64,000 nucleotides of DNA from the NCBI GenBank assembly GCA_026706025.1, contig JAPOZO010000056.1, forward strand, positions 124,001 through 188,000. Reading direction: 5' to 3'. The stretch comes from Candidatus Poribacteria bacterium. Its GTDB lineage: Bacteria; Poribacteria; WGA-4E; WGA-3G. Below are positions 53,129 through 62,151 of this stretch, piece after piece. The position numbers and the translations under genes were made by a program. The notes beneath the pieces were generated by a model. The model worked only from the letters and a program-made list of their open reading frames with translations. It searched no databases and was not told the DNA's origin. Positions within the stretch are counted from its first letter, which is position 1, and every line of letters begins with the position of its first letter.

Positions 53129-53698
53129 ATGAAGCGTTCTAATAATTCACCTATATACGTCGTTGCTATCTGTGGGAGTCTGCGGGAGGGGAGTTCAACG
53201 CATGCTGCGCTCCAAATTGCACTCTCTGGCGCGAAAGATGCGGGTGCCGAGGTCGAATTGCTTCAACTTAGTGCGTATGACCTCGTTTTTCAAGGGTCTG
53301 TCGCTAACGAAGATGACTATCCTGCTGGTGTGTTCAAACTCCGAGAAAAGGTGAAACGTGCACACGGCATACTTCTCGGCTCGCCTGAGTACCACGGCAG
53401 CTTCAGCGGTGTCCTTAAAAGTGCCCTTGACCTCATGGGGTTCGATGAATTTGAGAATAAAGTCGTCGGACTCATCGGGGTCTCCGGTGGACGGATGGGC
53501 GCAACTAACGCGCTTTCTATGTTGCGCACGGTTGGCACAGCGCTCCACGCGTGGGTCGTCCCGAAAGACGCATCTATCCCGAACTCATCTAATGCCTTTG
53601 ATGCTGAGGGTAATTTGCACGATCCTGAATTAACTGCACGCCTCAAAGCTGTAGGTAAGCAGGTTACCGAATTCGCCGCACTTCGGAATTCAGCATAA
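53129..53698 (+). CDS. NADPH-dependent FMN reductase family protein
   Basis: A flavodoxin-like fold of about 189 residues. ICGSLREGSSTHAAL binds the FMN phosphate, and ILLGSPEYHGSFSGVLKSALDLMG is the family signature. Probably reduces FMN, quinones or azo compounds with NAD(P)H. The IsrB element ends just upstream, so the original promoter may have been displaced. Start is ATG 53129 (TTG at 53126 also in frame). Confidence 0.85.
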   Translation: MKRSNNSPIYVVAICGSLREGSSTHAALQIALSGAKDAGAEVELLQLSAYDLVFQGSVANEDDYPAGVFKLREKVKRAHGILLGSPEYHGSFSGVLKSALDLMGFDEFENKVVGLIGVSGGRMGATNALSMLRTVGTALHAWVVPKDASIPNSSNAFDAEGNLHDPELTARLKAVGKQVTEFAALRNSA

Positions 53699-53730
53699 AT
53701 CCAAAACGATAACGAATTGAAGCAGGTTCA

Positions 53731-54438
53731 ATGGACGCAATACATAACTGGAATGCATGGATCGGCACAGACGAAGCCGGAAAAGGTGATTATTTCGGGC
53801 CACTCGTTGCTGCAGCCGTTTACGTGGATGCAGAATGCCGCGAAACTTTCTCAGATTTAGGCATTACTGATGGAAAAAGGCTATCAAATCGTCGGATCCA
53901 AAATCTTGCGGAATCGATGCGCTGTCATTATGCACAGCATATCGTTGTTGTGGAAAAGATGCCTGCTGAATACAATTCCCTTTATGCCACTCTCCGCAGG
54001 CGCGGGCAAAACCTAAACCATCTGCTCGCGTCGCTTCACGCTGAAGCGATTCGGACATTAGCGAACAGCGTCGGCGCGAAATACGCACTTGTTGACCAGT
54101 TTTCTAAAGAAGATCTTATCACGCGGCAGCTAAGCCAGCGAGCCAATAACGCACCGCCTTTACAGCGTGGAGCCGCGTCTACTCCCTGTGGAATAGAAAT
54201 AAAACAGGTCCCAAAGGCAGAACGCGATATCGCGGTCGCTGCAGCCTCTATCATCGCCCGCGATGCTTTTCTGACCGGGATGGACACGTTGTCCGAAAAA
54301 TACGAGATGCGTTTACCAAGGGGGGCGTATCAGGTGGTGGAAGCCGGTAGAGAATTTGTTAAGCTGCACGGAAGTGACGCATTACAGAATGTAGCGAAAC
54401 TCCATTTCAATTTGACCGATGCTGTCCGTGCTTTGTAA
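53731..54438 (+). CDS. rnhC: Ribonuclease HIII-type protein
   Basis: Cleaves RNA of RNA-DNA hybrids. GTDEAGKGDYFGPLV is the RNase HIII signature with the first catalytic Asp-Glu; DGKRLS, VDQFSKEDLI and KAERDIAVAAASIIARDAF follow. At 235 residues it lacks the N-terminal TBP-like substrate-binding domain of Bacillus RnhC (about 310 residues). A short odd segment (NNAPPLQRGAASTPCGIE) sits before the last motif. Close downstream of the FMN reductase gene. Confidence 0.85.
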   Translation: MDAIHNWNAWIGTDEAGKGDYFGPLVAAAVYVDAECRETFSDLGITDGKRLSNRRIQNLAESMRCHYAQHIVVVEKMPAEYNSLYATLRRRGQNLNHLLASLHAEAIRTLANSVGAKYALVDQFSKEDLITRQLSQRANNAPPLQRGAASTPCGIEIKQVPKAERDIAVAAASIIARDAFLTGMDTLSEKYEMRLPRGAYQVVEAGREFVKLHGSDALQNVAKLHFNLTDAVRAL

Positions 54439-54506
54439 GCAATGTATCTCCCTACCAACGTTTGTTACGTTAATTTTGTAAAATTTTTTGTAGCACGAGA
54501 GAAACT

Positions 54507-55664
54507 ATGGAAGAATTGTTTAGTATCCATTACGCCGAAGTCGGACTCAAAGGGAAAAATAGAGCATTTTTTGAAAAACGGCTTGCGAACAACATCAAAC
54601 TGTCCCTGCAAGGTACCGGATACGCTGAAGTAGAGCGGCTTCACGATAGGATTCTTGTGCATCTTGGGCAACATGCGGATATTACTGAAATTAAGGAACG
54701 TTTACGGCAAGTCATGGGCATCGCCCATTTTGAGCTTTCATGCCGTACCGAAAACAACATCGCAGCTATTAAAGAAGCGGCATTGCGGCAAATCCAAGAG
54801 GCTTCTTACGAATCCCTGAAAGTTGAAACCAGGCGAGCAGACAAAACCTTTCCACTAACTTCCCCGGAGGTGAGTGCCGAGGTCGGTGGGTATCTCATCA
54901 AGGAAACAGGTGCTCGGGCTGATATGCATAACCCCGACCTTACCTGCTGGATTAAAATAACACACAACGCTGCGTATATCTCCGCAGAGAAGATTCAAGG
55001 GATCGGTGGTTTGCCAGTCGGTGTGAGCGGTAAGGTACTCGTCATGTTGTCCGGTGGGATTGACTCCCCCGTCGCTGCATGGCAAATGATCAAACGTGGC
55101 GCGAAAGCCGTTTTTATTCACTTTTATAGTTACCCATATACGGATAAGGCTTCTCTGGAGAAGGTCATCGAAATTGCGCAGATCTTAGCGGTATCCAACT
55201 ATCGTAGCACCCTCTATCTCGTTCCGTTTGCAGATCTCCAGCAGACGATTGTCACCGCAACGCCAGCACCGTTCCGGGTTGTGTTGTATCGGCGGATGAT
55301 GACGCGCATCGCACAGCGCGTCGCCACTATGGTTGATGCTGAGGCTCTCGTTACGGGGGAAAGTCTCGCACAGGTGGCTTCGCAGACGTTGACGAATCTC
55401 CGAACGATTGAAGCGATTGCCGAAATCCCTATCCTGCGCCCACTTATCGGAGAGGACAAGGCTGAGATAATTACAAAAGCACAACGGATAGGGACCTTTG
55501 ATGTGTCTATACGTCCACATCAGGACTGTTGCTCACTCTTTGTGCCTAAGCATCCTGCCACGCGGGCATCGCTTACCGAGTTGGAAGATGCAGAATCAGA
55601 GCTGGATATAGATACATTGGTTGAAGACGCACTGAATAACCTTGAAAAACAGGTAGTAGAATAG
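54507..55664 (+). CDS. thiI: tRNA 4-thiouridine synthase
   Basis: Makes s4U at tRNA position 8 and supplies sulfur for thiazole. The N-terminal ferredoxin-like plus THUMP domain covers about residues 1-165 (YAEVGLKGKNRAFFEKRL). The PP-loop ATPase follows: VMLSGGIDSPVAAWQMIKRG, and GESLAQVASQTLTNL, RPHQDCCSLFVPKHP. There is no C-terminal rhodanese domain, as in many non-enterobacterial ThiI. A repeat element starts right at its stop codon. Confidence 0.95.
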   Translation: MEELFSIHYAEVGLKGKNRAFFEKRLANNIKLSLQGTGYAEVERLHDRILVHLGQHADITEIKERLRQVMGIAHFELSCRTENNIAAIKEAALRQIQEASYESLKVETRRADKTFPLTSPEVSAEVGGYLIKETGARADMHNPDLTCWIKITHNAAYISAEKIQGIGGLPVGVSGKVLVMLSGGIDSPVAAWQMIKRGAKAVFIHFYSYPYTDKASLEKVIEIAQILAVSNYRSTLYLVPFADLQQTIVTATPAPFRVVLYRRMMTRIAQRVATMVDAEALVTGESLAQVASQTLTNLRTIEAIAEIPILRPLIGEDKAEIITKAQRIGTFDVSIRPHQDCCSLFVPKHPATRASLTELEDAESELDIDTLVEDALNNLEKQVVE

Positions 55665-55772
55665 TTATCAGTTATCGGTTCGCTTCACTTTCAGTTTTCA
55701 GTTAAGAGCGTCCTTGTGGTGCTAACAGATACTTTCACTGCCACAAGAGGATAACTGACAACCGACACCGAA
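55663..55772. repeat. Heptamer-arm element between thiI and the GT9 gene
   Basis: TAGTTATCAGTTATCGG begins at the thiI stop. The centre has CAGTTAAGAGCGTCC; GAGGATAACTGACAACCGAC ends it. The core GTGGTGCTAACAGATACTTT and GCCACAAG resembles the element at 33.4 kb (GTGGCAGTGTTAGC and GCCACAAG). Confidence 0.7.
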
Positions 55773-55780
55773 TTACACAA

Positions 55781-56788
55781 ATGGCTGCTGAAAAAATACT
55801 GCTGATCCGACTCAGTTCCCTTGGCGACATCGTGCTCACAACACCCGCGATCCGAGCGGTTCGCGCCCGTTTCCCGGACGCATACATCTCCATGCTTATC
55901 GCAAAACAATCCGCAGAGATCCTCCGTGAAAATCCACATCTCAATGAAATAATCACGTTCGACCGGCTCGCTAAAGACAAGGATACCGGCGAGATGCTGC
56001 GAATTATGCGTCATCTGCGTGAAGCGAAATTTACGATGGCTATTGATTTTCAACGGAAATTTCGTACTGAGATGCTCATGTATTTCAGTGGTGCCACTGA
56101 ACGCGTGGGTAAAGGTCGATTCTGTACCGTCCGCGTTCCTGAACAGGGTAACAAACACGCCACAGCACACTATTTTGATCTGTTACATGCAGCTGGGATT
56201 CCGGCAGAAGATCGGAGGCTGGAACTCTTTCTCTCCGAATCTGAACGGTTAGATGCGACGCAGCGGTTTGACGCTGCAGGCGTTAACAATGAAGCGTTAA
56301 CAGTGGGACTTTTTCCCGGTGCCGGATGGAAGTTGCGCGAATGGATGCCTGAACGCTTCGCTGCCATTGGCGATAGATTGGTAGAGCATTTCAACGCCAA
56401 TGTCTTGATTTTCGGGGGACCAAAAGAGGCGACGCTCGTGCGGACGGTTGTGAATCTTATGAACGCACCTGCTATTCCGTTTGCTGGTAATCTTCAGGTC
56501 AGGCAGTTAGCCGCCTGCCTTGAAAAGTGTGATCTATTTCTCACCAACGATACCGGTCCAATGCATATTGCCGCAGCGGTCGGAACTCCGACTGTATCTC
56601 TGTTCGGTCCCGGCGATCACATCCGATTTCAACCGCTTGGAACATTGCATCAAACCATCCGTCACGCCGTGCCGTGTAGTCCATGTAAGCAGTTCACAGA
56701 TAAGTGTAAAGACAATATCTGCATGAAAGGGATTGGTGTCGATGAAGTATGGGAGTCTATCTCTGGTGCCCTTGCGAAAGCCTCATGA
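55781..56788 (+). CDS. Glycosyltransferase family 9 (heptosyltransferase-like)
   Basis: 335 residues of the GT9/GT-B fold. ILLIRLSSLGDIVLTTPAIRAVRARFP is the family N-terminus; VGLFPGAGWKLREWMPERFAAIGDRL, CDLFLTNDTGPMHIAAAVGTPTVSLFGP and PCKQFTDKCKDNICMKGI follow. Likely adds a heptose or similar sugar to the LPS core, in line with the LPS genes at the other end of the window. No Shine-Dalgarno is visible; a repeat element ends upstream. Confidence 0.88.
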   Translation: MAAEKILLIRLSSLGDIVLTTPAIRAVRARFPDAYISMLIAKQSAEILRENPHLNEIITFDRLAKDKDTGEMLRIMRHLREAKFTMAIDFQRKFRTEMLMYFSGATERVGKGRFCTVRVPEQGNKHATAHYFDLLHAAGIPAEDRRLELFLSESERLDATQRFDAAGVNNEALTVGLFPGAGWKLREWMPERFAAIGDRLVEHFNANVLIFGGPKEATLVRTVVNLMNAPAIPFAGNLQVRQLAACLEKCDLFLTNDTGPMHIAAAVGTPTVSLFGPGDHIRFQPLGTLHQTIRHAVPCSPCKQFTDKCKDNICMKGIGVDEVWESISGALAKAS

Positions 56789-56807
56789 TCGGCTCCGTGC
56801 TAAGGTG

Positions 56808-57881
56808 TTATCCGCACGCTGCCTCAAAAACGCGTAGATGGTTTTCGCCGAGTATCTTTCTTATATCTTCATCGGAATAACCGCGTTCGCTCAACCCTTC
56901 TGCGATTTTGATGAACTCACTCGCATCCTTAAGTAAATCTCCGCCGCCATCAAAGTCCGAACCGATACCGACATGGTCAACGCCAGCGATGTCAATGGCG
57001 TAGGCGATATGGTTAAGCAATTGCGCCAGGGGCGGCATTTTCTGCCAACCGTCTATCGTAATAAACCCTGGAACAAAGGTGATTCCGACAACACCGCCAT
57101 TAGCCGATAAAGCTTTCAATTGTTCGTTGCTCAAGTTCCGTGGGTGTCGGCACAAAGTCTTACAATTGCTATGAGACGCAATGACCGGATGCTCCGAGAT
57201 TTCGAGAACATCCCAAAATCCACGTTCACTGATATGCGAGACATCCACGAGCATTCCTAAGCGGTTCATCTCTTTAACCAATGCCATCCCAAATCGGGTC
57301 AAGCCGCCCCCCATATCCTCTTCATCATTTCCTGTTGATGCCCATGTATTTAGGTTATGCGTTAAGCCGATGGAGCGGACACCGAGCAAGTAGAGCGAGC
57401 GGAGTATATTCAGGCTCCGTTCGACTGCCTCACTGTTTTCAATGACGAGCACTGCAGCGAGTTTACCCGCTGCCTTCGCCCTGCGAATGTCACTCGCTTT
57501 CCGAACGATGCAGATGTCGTCAGCATTTGCTGTCACTTCTTCGTTGAACCATCCGAACGCATCTAACGCGTAAGCGAGATGGTTTTTCCAGGCGCGCGTC
57601 ACGTCAACGGCGAAGAAAGCAGCATCAATACCACCTTGCCGCATTTTTGGGATATTGAGTTGGATACCGATGGCTTCCTCTACCGGTGGCACGGCACCGC
57701 GCAGATAGGCGATAGTGCCAACCGGATCCTCTGGATTTCGGGCGTTCTCGTCAGCAAAACTCACATTACCGCGACGGATATGTGCCACGATGGCATCATT
57801 GTGTGAGTCAATCACGAGTGCCTGTTCGTGCAATTCCGCGATCCGTTTGTCCAATTGGGGTTGTCTGTTTTTCTTTTCCAT
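56808..57881 (-). CDS. Membrane dipeptidase (M19 family)
   Basis: 357-residue zinc dipeptidase of the renal dipeptidase family. VIDSHNDAIV carries the first metal ligands, VLVIENSEAV the bridging Glu, and DVSHISERGFWDVLEISEHPVIASHSN and VGIGSDFDGGG the rest. No signal peptide or lipobox is seen, so this one looks cytoplasmic. It hydrolyses dipeptides, often with D-residues. It follows the dehydrogenase gene by 5 bp, suggesting cotranscription. Confidence 0.88.
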   Translation of the reverse strand: MEKKNRQPQLDKRIAELHEQALVIDSHNDAIVAHIRRGNVSFADENARNPEDPVGTIAYLRGAVPPVEEAIGIQLNIPKMRQGGIDAAFFAVDVTRAWKNHLAYALDAFGWFNEEVTANADDICIVRKASDIRRAKAAGKLAAVLVIENSEAVERSLNILRSLYLLGVRSIGLTHNLNTWASTGNDEEDMGGGLTRFGMALVKEMNRLGMLVDVSHISERGFWDVLEISEHPVIASHSNCKTLCRHPRNLSNEQLKALSANGGVVGITFVPGFITIDGWQKMPPLAQLLNHIAYAIDIAGVDHVGIGSDFDGGGDLLKDASEFIKIAEGLSERGYSDEDIRKILGENHLRVFEAACG

Positions 57882-57886
57882 AGTCC

Positions 57887-58924
57887 TCAGGGTAAATCCA
57901 GTACTGTTTGTATCGTTCGTTCGGCTATATCAGGCGTAATCCGTAGCGTTGTCGCGACGGTGTACGGGAGCTGGTGTTGCGCGACGTAGTCGGACAAATT
58001 GATAAGCGTATCAACAATTGCCTCACGGGCGACAGCTGACGGACGATAGTTAATCTGCAAACATTCTAATGCATGACGATACTGCCTCCACGGTTGCGAT
58101 TGCAACGCAGCCATGAGTAAAATACCAAGCCCTACCAATTCACCGTGTAAAAGATCGCCACTGCCTGCAGATGTTAAGTGCTTCTCAAGTGCGTAAGTAA
58201 AATAGTGTTCGCTTCCCTCTTCAACGCGACTATGTCCGCATAGATTACAAAGCTGCACCTCCATACAGAGCAGGTCGAGTAGAAGTTTCAATCCTTCAGG
58301 TGTACCGTTGCCGATCTCCCGTGCGTTTTCCAAGAGCGTTTGGAGGAGGGTCTCCCCAATAGCAACTGTCTGCGGCGTAATTTGTTGATCAGATGGATTC
58401 TCACCCATCTTCTCCGCTTCTTGCCAATCCCAGAGTGCTGTTGCGATTGAGAGCACATCCGCTGCGCCACTCGCTCGCATTGCAGCGGGAGCGTTGCAGA
58501 GCATATCCATATCTACGATAACAGTATCAGGTGTCTTTGTAGGTAGATAATGGACACATCCGTTTTCTCTGACACCTGTTGCATCGGTGAGGAAAGCATC
58601 TGTTGACAAAATCGTCGGGACCGCGATGAGAGGCAATTCGTTTGCAGAGGCAACGTACTTAGCGGTGTCAATTGCCAGGCCACCACCGATTCCGTAAACC
58701 ACTTCACCTTCGCATCCGTCGGCAAACGCAGCCATAGTTGCCTCCGTGTTTCCGTCAACGTAGAGAAGTTGATGTGGATTTATAGCGACGCCTTCGACTG
58801 CCTTCCAAGCAGGTCCTGTTGTCAAAACGACTGTCTCGCGGTGCTCATTAATATCAGCAATCGCGCGTGACACAATACTCGGCAATCGTCCAATATCTTT
58901 TTCAGAATGCTCTTCTAATAACAT
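57887..58924 (-). CDS. Glycerol-1-phosphate dehydrogenase-like protein (AraM/EgsA type)
   Basis: 345 residues of the iron-containing alcohol dehydrogenase/dehydroquinate synthase superfamily. GIGGGLAIDTAKY binds NAD(P), PTILSTDAF is the G1PDH-type loop, and GAADVLS, EEGSEHYFTYALEK and LHGELVGLG hold the likely metal ligands Asp, His and His. It resembles sn-glycerol-1-phosphate dehydrogenases, which reduce dihydroxyacetone phosphate. It sits tightly between the M19 and propeller genes. Confidence 0.75.
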   Translation of the reverse strand: MLLEEHSEKDIGRLPSIVSRAIADINEHRETVVLTTGPAWKAVEGVAINPHQLLYVDGNTEATMAAFADGCEGEVVYGIGGGLAIDTAKYVASANELPLIAVPTILSTDAFLTDATGVRENGCVHYLPTKTPDTVIVDMDMLCNAPAAMRASGAADVLSIATALWDWQEAEKMGENPSDQQITPQTVAIGETLLQTLLENAREIGNGTPEGLKLLLDLLCMEVQLCNLCGHSRVEEGSEHYFTYALEKHLTSAGSGDLLHGELVGLGILLMAALQSQPWRQYRHALECLQINYRPSAVAREAIVDTLINLSDYVAQHQLPYTVATTLRITPDIAERTIQTVLDLP

Positions 58925-58939
58925 CAGAATCCTCTGGTC

Positions 58940-60079
58940 TTACTTCACTGACACCGGTAACTCGAGAAAATAAATTTGTCGGGAGCCTTCATGAACTGAA
59001 TCGAAAGTAATTGCTTGTCCGTCTGGTGCCCAACGCGGGTGTAAATCACATCGGATGTCTCCAGTAAATTGCGCTTCATGATGGAACTCACCCAAGACAA
59101 TCTTCCGATTTTCAGCGATATTGTAAACCATCAATTGTGCTAACCGTTCGGGACCTCGTGGATATGTATCGCACAACAGCCACTGCCAATCGGGTGAAAA
59201 TGAGGCGTGTCCATCGTGAGGTAACACACCGCGTCCGATAGGTCTGAAGTCACGTGCCCCATCTGTAAATTCAACGAACCCCATCTCATCAACAATATCT
59301 GAAGAGACAAGAATCCGCGTCGGTGTCCGCCAATCGAAATGTGACACGCGATACCCGAACGGAATTTGCATTTCCAAATCAGAGCCATCAGGGTTCACCG
59401 TCCAGAGTGAGGTGTAGAACCCTGTTTCCGCACGCACTCGGCAAAAAAATAGGAGGCGCGTGCCATCTGTATTAAATAAAACATGATTGAACCAGGTCCG
59501 TTTCCCGACCATCCGTGCGTCACCACTTGCTCGTATAACATCGGCGATAGAGAGGACAAGTTTAGAACTTCCATCTCGGAGGTTAAGTTGATATAAACCG
59601 TCTGTCTCCGGTTGTGCCTCAATGTCACTTGGTTTGCTGTGGGTAGCGTAGCCGACGACGGCTCGACAGTGTGCCATCCGTCCATAGTTTAACCCAATCG
59701 CAAGCGGTGCGGTAGGCGACACGGCAGCAATCGCCCCTTTTATCGTACGCACATCACCCGTAGTTGGATTTAAGGCACGCGATACCAGCGCGTCATCCTC
59801 CCAGTCGTTAAACGTAAATTCTGCAGCAGCGGTAGCGTCTATCCAATGCATCATGCTACCCTGTTGGAGGTTAAAAGCGGTGGTCTTCGCGTGCGGAATA
59901 AATTGATGCGTGTTCCGATCAACCCATCCGACTGTTGCCACGTCTTCTGGCATAGGACGATGTGTATGAAAATCTGTCTCTAATGCAAGATGATACCGCG
60001 TTGTGCTATCCCAAGGATTAATGCCGTAGTACCCGAAAAAATGGTGCTTTGGCGGCATAGACAGGTTTTTTATATCCAT
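58940..60079 (-). CDS. TolB/oligogalacturonate lyase-like beta-propeller protein
   Basis: 379 residues with propeller repeats such as FNTDGTRLLFFCR, WTVNPDGSDLEMQIPFGYRVSHFDWRTPTRILVSSD, HASFSPDWQWLLCDTYP and HPRWAPDGQAITFDSVHEGSRQIY. The layout resembles oligogalacturonate lyase-type seven-bladed propellers. There is no signal peptide, so it may be cytoplasmic, acting on sugar oligomers. Same strand and close to the G1PDH-like gene. Confidence 0.65.
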   Translation of the reverse strand: MDIKNLSMPPKHHFFGYYGINPWDSTTRYHLALETDFHTHRPMPEDVATVGWVDRNTHQFIPHAKTTAFNLQQGSMMHWIDATAAAEFTFNDWEDDALVSRALNPTTGDVRTIKGAIAAVSPTAPLAIGLNYGRMAHCRAVVGYATHSKPSDIEAQPETDGLYQLNLRDGSSKLVLSIADVIRASGDARMVGKRTWFNHVLFNTDGTRLLFFCRVRAETGFYTSLWTVNPDGSDLEMQIPFGYRVSHFDWRTPTRILVSSDIVDEMGFVEFTDGARDFRPIGRGVLPHDGHASFSPDWQWLLCDTYPRGPERLAQLMVYNIAENRKIVLGEFHHEAQFTGDIRCDLHPRWAPDGQAITFDSVHEGSRQIYFLELPVSVK

Positions 60080-60261
60080 GTTATTTCTTATTGGATGCGA
60101 ATTTTGAAACCGAAATCCAACTTATATCGTTTTACCATTTAGTCTACATTTCCAAAAAGCTAAGTGGTCACTCTGAATGAATTCGGCACCTTCCTGAACA
60201 TAGCGCGCAATAAGCCTTTTGTATTCTTAACCACAAGCGATCCGGACAAAAAAAAAAGAAA

Positions 60262-60996
60262 ATGCAATTTGCAGTCAGAACGGATACAGGTAAACTTCGC
60301 GATAGGAACGAAGACTTATACTATTTTGATACGCAGCTTCAACTGTTTGCTATCGCCGATGGTATGAGTGGACACGAACGCGGCGACATCGCGAGTCGCA
60401 TTGCTCTTGAAGTTATTCAGGAGTGGGCGGAAACCCAAGCATCTCCACAGAGCGACTTAGGTCCCATGAAACGACTCGGTGTTCTCAGCGAACTTGCGGA
60501 GGCAGCGAACGAGCGTATCTATACTTCCGCCGAGAGTCAAGGCAAAGGTCGCGGCATGGGCACAACCCTCATTGCGGGTTTTGTTACCTTTAGTTATCTC
60601 GCGTACGTGCACGTCGGCGATAGTAGACTCTATGTCCTACGCGATGAAACATTCACACAGATAACGACAGACGACTCCTTCGTTCAAAAAATGGTCGAAA
60701 AAGGTGAAATAACACCAGAAGAGGGGCGCGTCCATGAAAAACGGAACATCATTACACAAGCTATCGGTTTGAAGCCAGAGGTTAGCGTCAATGCAGATGC
60801 ATATCCGCTTGTCCCCGGTGATATTGTCCTCGCCTGTACCGATGGTTTGCATGACCTAATTATCAACGATGACGAGATCGCCGACATTATCTTGTCTGCT
60901 TCTGGTATTGAAGAGGCATCTGAGAATCTCATCAGCAAGGCACTTGATTATGGCGGCACCGATAACGTTACGGTACTTCTTATAGATGTTGATTAA
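60262..60996 (+). CDS. PP2C-type serine/threonine protein phosphatase
   Basis: 244 residues. Metal-binding motifs in order: RNED near the start, IADGMSGHERGD, HVGDSRLYVLRD, ACTDGLHDLI and GGTDNVTVLLIDVD. This matches bacterial Stp/PrpC phosphatases that reverse Hanks-type kinases or act on stress regulators. No partner kinase is present in the window. An A-rich stretch precedes the ATG. The 182 bases upstream hold no gene. Confidence 0.9.
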   Translation: MQFAVRTDTGKLRDRNEDLYYFDTQLQLFAIADGMSGHERGDIASRIALEVIQEWAETQASPQSDLGPMKRLGVLSELAEAANERIYTSAESQGKGRGMGTTLIAGFVTFSYLAYVHVGDSRLYVLRDETFTQITTDDSFVQKMVEKGEITPEEGRVHEKRNIITQAIGLKPEVSVNADAYPLVPGDIVLACTDGLHDLIINDDEIADIILSASGIEEASENLISKALDYGGTDNVTVLLIDVD

Positions 60997-61048
60997 TCCG
61001 CCATACCCCGCACCTCTTTTCAGGTGCGTGAGTTTCCCAAAAACGCAA

Positions 61049-61516
61049 TTATAATTCCGACGTACTTTCCCCATGTTCTCCAAAGACCAGCACGCCGTCT
61101 GGATCTACTTCTGCTTCTGCTTCTGCTTCTGCTTCTTCCACATGTACAGGTATTGCTAACTCTGGCAGTTCAATCCGCCCGGCTTCAGCCCACAAACGTT
61201 CAAGGTTATAATAAGCACGTCTTTCGGACAGAAAGACATGGACAACAAAATCAACGTAGTCTAAGAGAATCCAATCCGCTTTACGCGCGCCTTCCTGATG
61301 CCAAGGTTTCTGTGACCAGTTGTTTTCAAGTTCTTCAAGAACGGCTTGCGAAATACCTTCTACTTGGATGTCGGAGACACCGCTGAAGATCGCGAAGAAG
61401 TCCGTGAAACCATCAAGTTCACGTAAATCAAGAATAACACCATCTTGTGCACGGCGGCTCATCGCTGCCGAAGCGGCGGCTTTTACCATATCTAATGTGT
61501 TTTTTCCGTTTTCCAT
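61049..61516 (-). CDS. rsfS: Ribosome silencing factor
   Basis: Binds L14 of the 50S subunit and blocks subunit joining in starvation. The 155-residue protein has the DUF143 core (ILDLRELDGFTDFFAIFSGVSDIQVEGISQAVLEELE... WILLDYVDFVVHVFLSERRAYYNLERLW). A ~35-residue acidic tail includes EAEAEAEAE, coded by a GCTTCT microsatellite. Conserved order nadD-yqeK-rsfS on the minus strand. Confidence 0.92.
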   Translation of the reverse strand: MENGKNTLDMVKAAASAAMSRRAQDGVILDLRELDGFTDFFAIFSGVSDIQVEGISQAVLEELENNWSQKPWHQEGARKADWILLDYVDFVVHVFLSERRAYYNLERLWAEAGRIELPELAIPVHVEEAEAEAEAEVDPDGVLVFGEHGESTSEL

Positions 61517-61527
61517 TGCAAATTCCT

Positions 61528-62151
61528 TTAAGTGTTAACGCTCTCTAACGTGCTGTTGTAAGTATGAAGCGTATTTGGATGAATCATTACACCTTTATCA
61601 AGGAGGTGTTCAATTTTCGCGCGAGCGACATGATGAACGGCACGCCTCAAGTCTATGTACGCTAACTCCCGTACGAGATGAACAGCTTTATGTGTCCGTG
61701 TCGGCTCCGCGAAGTCTGCTACGTATAATACCTGTGATATAACCCCCATGGATGGGTTTCCGGTTGTATGGTTGCGAATGGCTTCGAGCACTTCAAGTTC
61801 TGTTACAGCGAATTTCTCAACCGCCAATTTCACGCCTATAAGTGGATGCAGGAGCGAAGGATTTACCTCTTCAATCGGGTCTAGGCGAATTTCATAGGCG
61901 TGTACTGCCGCATATAACGCTTGGGCGTTCATCCATTTCGCGCTGTCATGTAAAAGCGCAGCCAGGCTTGCCTGCCAAACATCCGCTTTATGAACACACG
62001 CGAGATCAACCGCCATCTCTTGTACGGCGAGGACATGCTGAAGCCGTTTCGCGCTCAATTTATCTGAAAGATACTGTTGAATTTCAATCGACTTCGGGTG
62101 TGCCCGGAGTTCTGAAAGTGTGGTGTCTATTTGATCGTATACGTAGTCCAA
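61528..62151 (-). CDS. yqeK: YqeK-like HD-domain dinucleoside tetraphosphatase
   Basis: 207 residues. An HD hydrolase with LSAKRLQHVLAVQEMAVDLA, WQASLAALLHDSAKWM (HD), HPLIGVKLAVEKF, AIRNHTTGNPSMGVISQVLYVADFAEPTR. YqeK enzymes cut Ap4A and similar nucleotides. The start is a TTG directly after the stop of the zinc-ribbon gene (TAATTG), giving coupling. Lies between nadD and rsfS as in many bacteria. Confidence 0.85.
   Translation of the reverse strand: MDYVYDQIDTTLSELRAHPKSIEIQQYLSDKLSAKRLQHVLAVQEMAVDLACVHKADVWQASLAALLHDSAKWMNAQALYAAVHAYEIRLDPIEEVNPSLLHPLIGVKLAVEKFAVTELEVLEAIRNHTTGNPSMGVISQVLYVADFAEPTRTHKAVHLVRELAYIDLRRAVHHVARAKIEHLLDKGVMIHPNTLHTYNSTLESVNT

Noticed and set aside
54130-54190. 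Possible small repeat insertion in the RNase HIII gene
   Set aside because: The segment NNAPPLQRGAASTPCG looks unlike the family, but it matches neither repeat type in this window, so an insertion is not supported.
61049-61140. Premature truncation of rsfS by the microsatellite
   Set aside because: The family core is complete before the tail, and the repeat is in frame.
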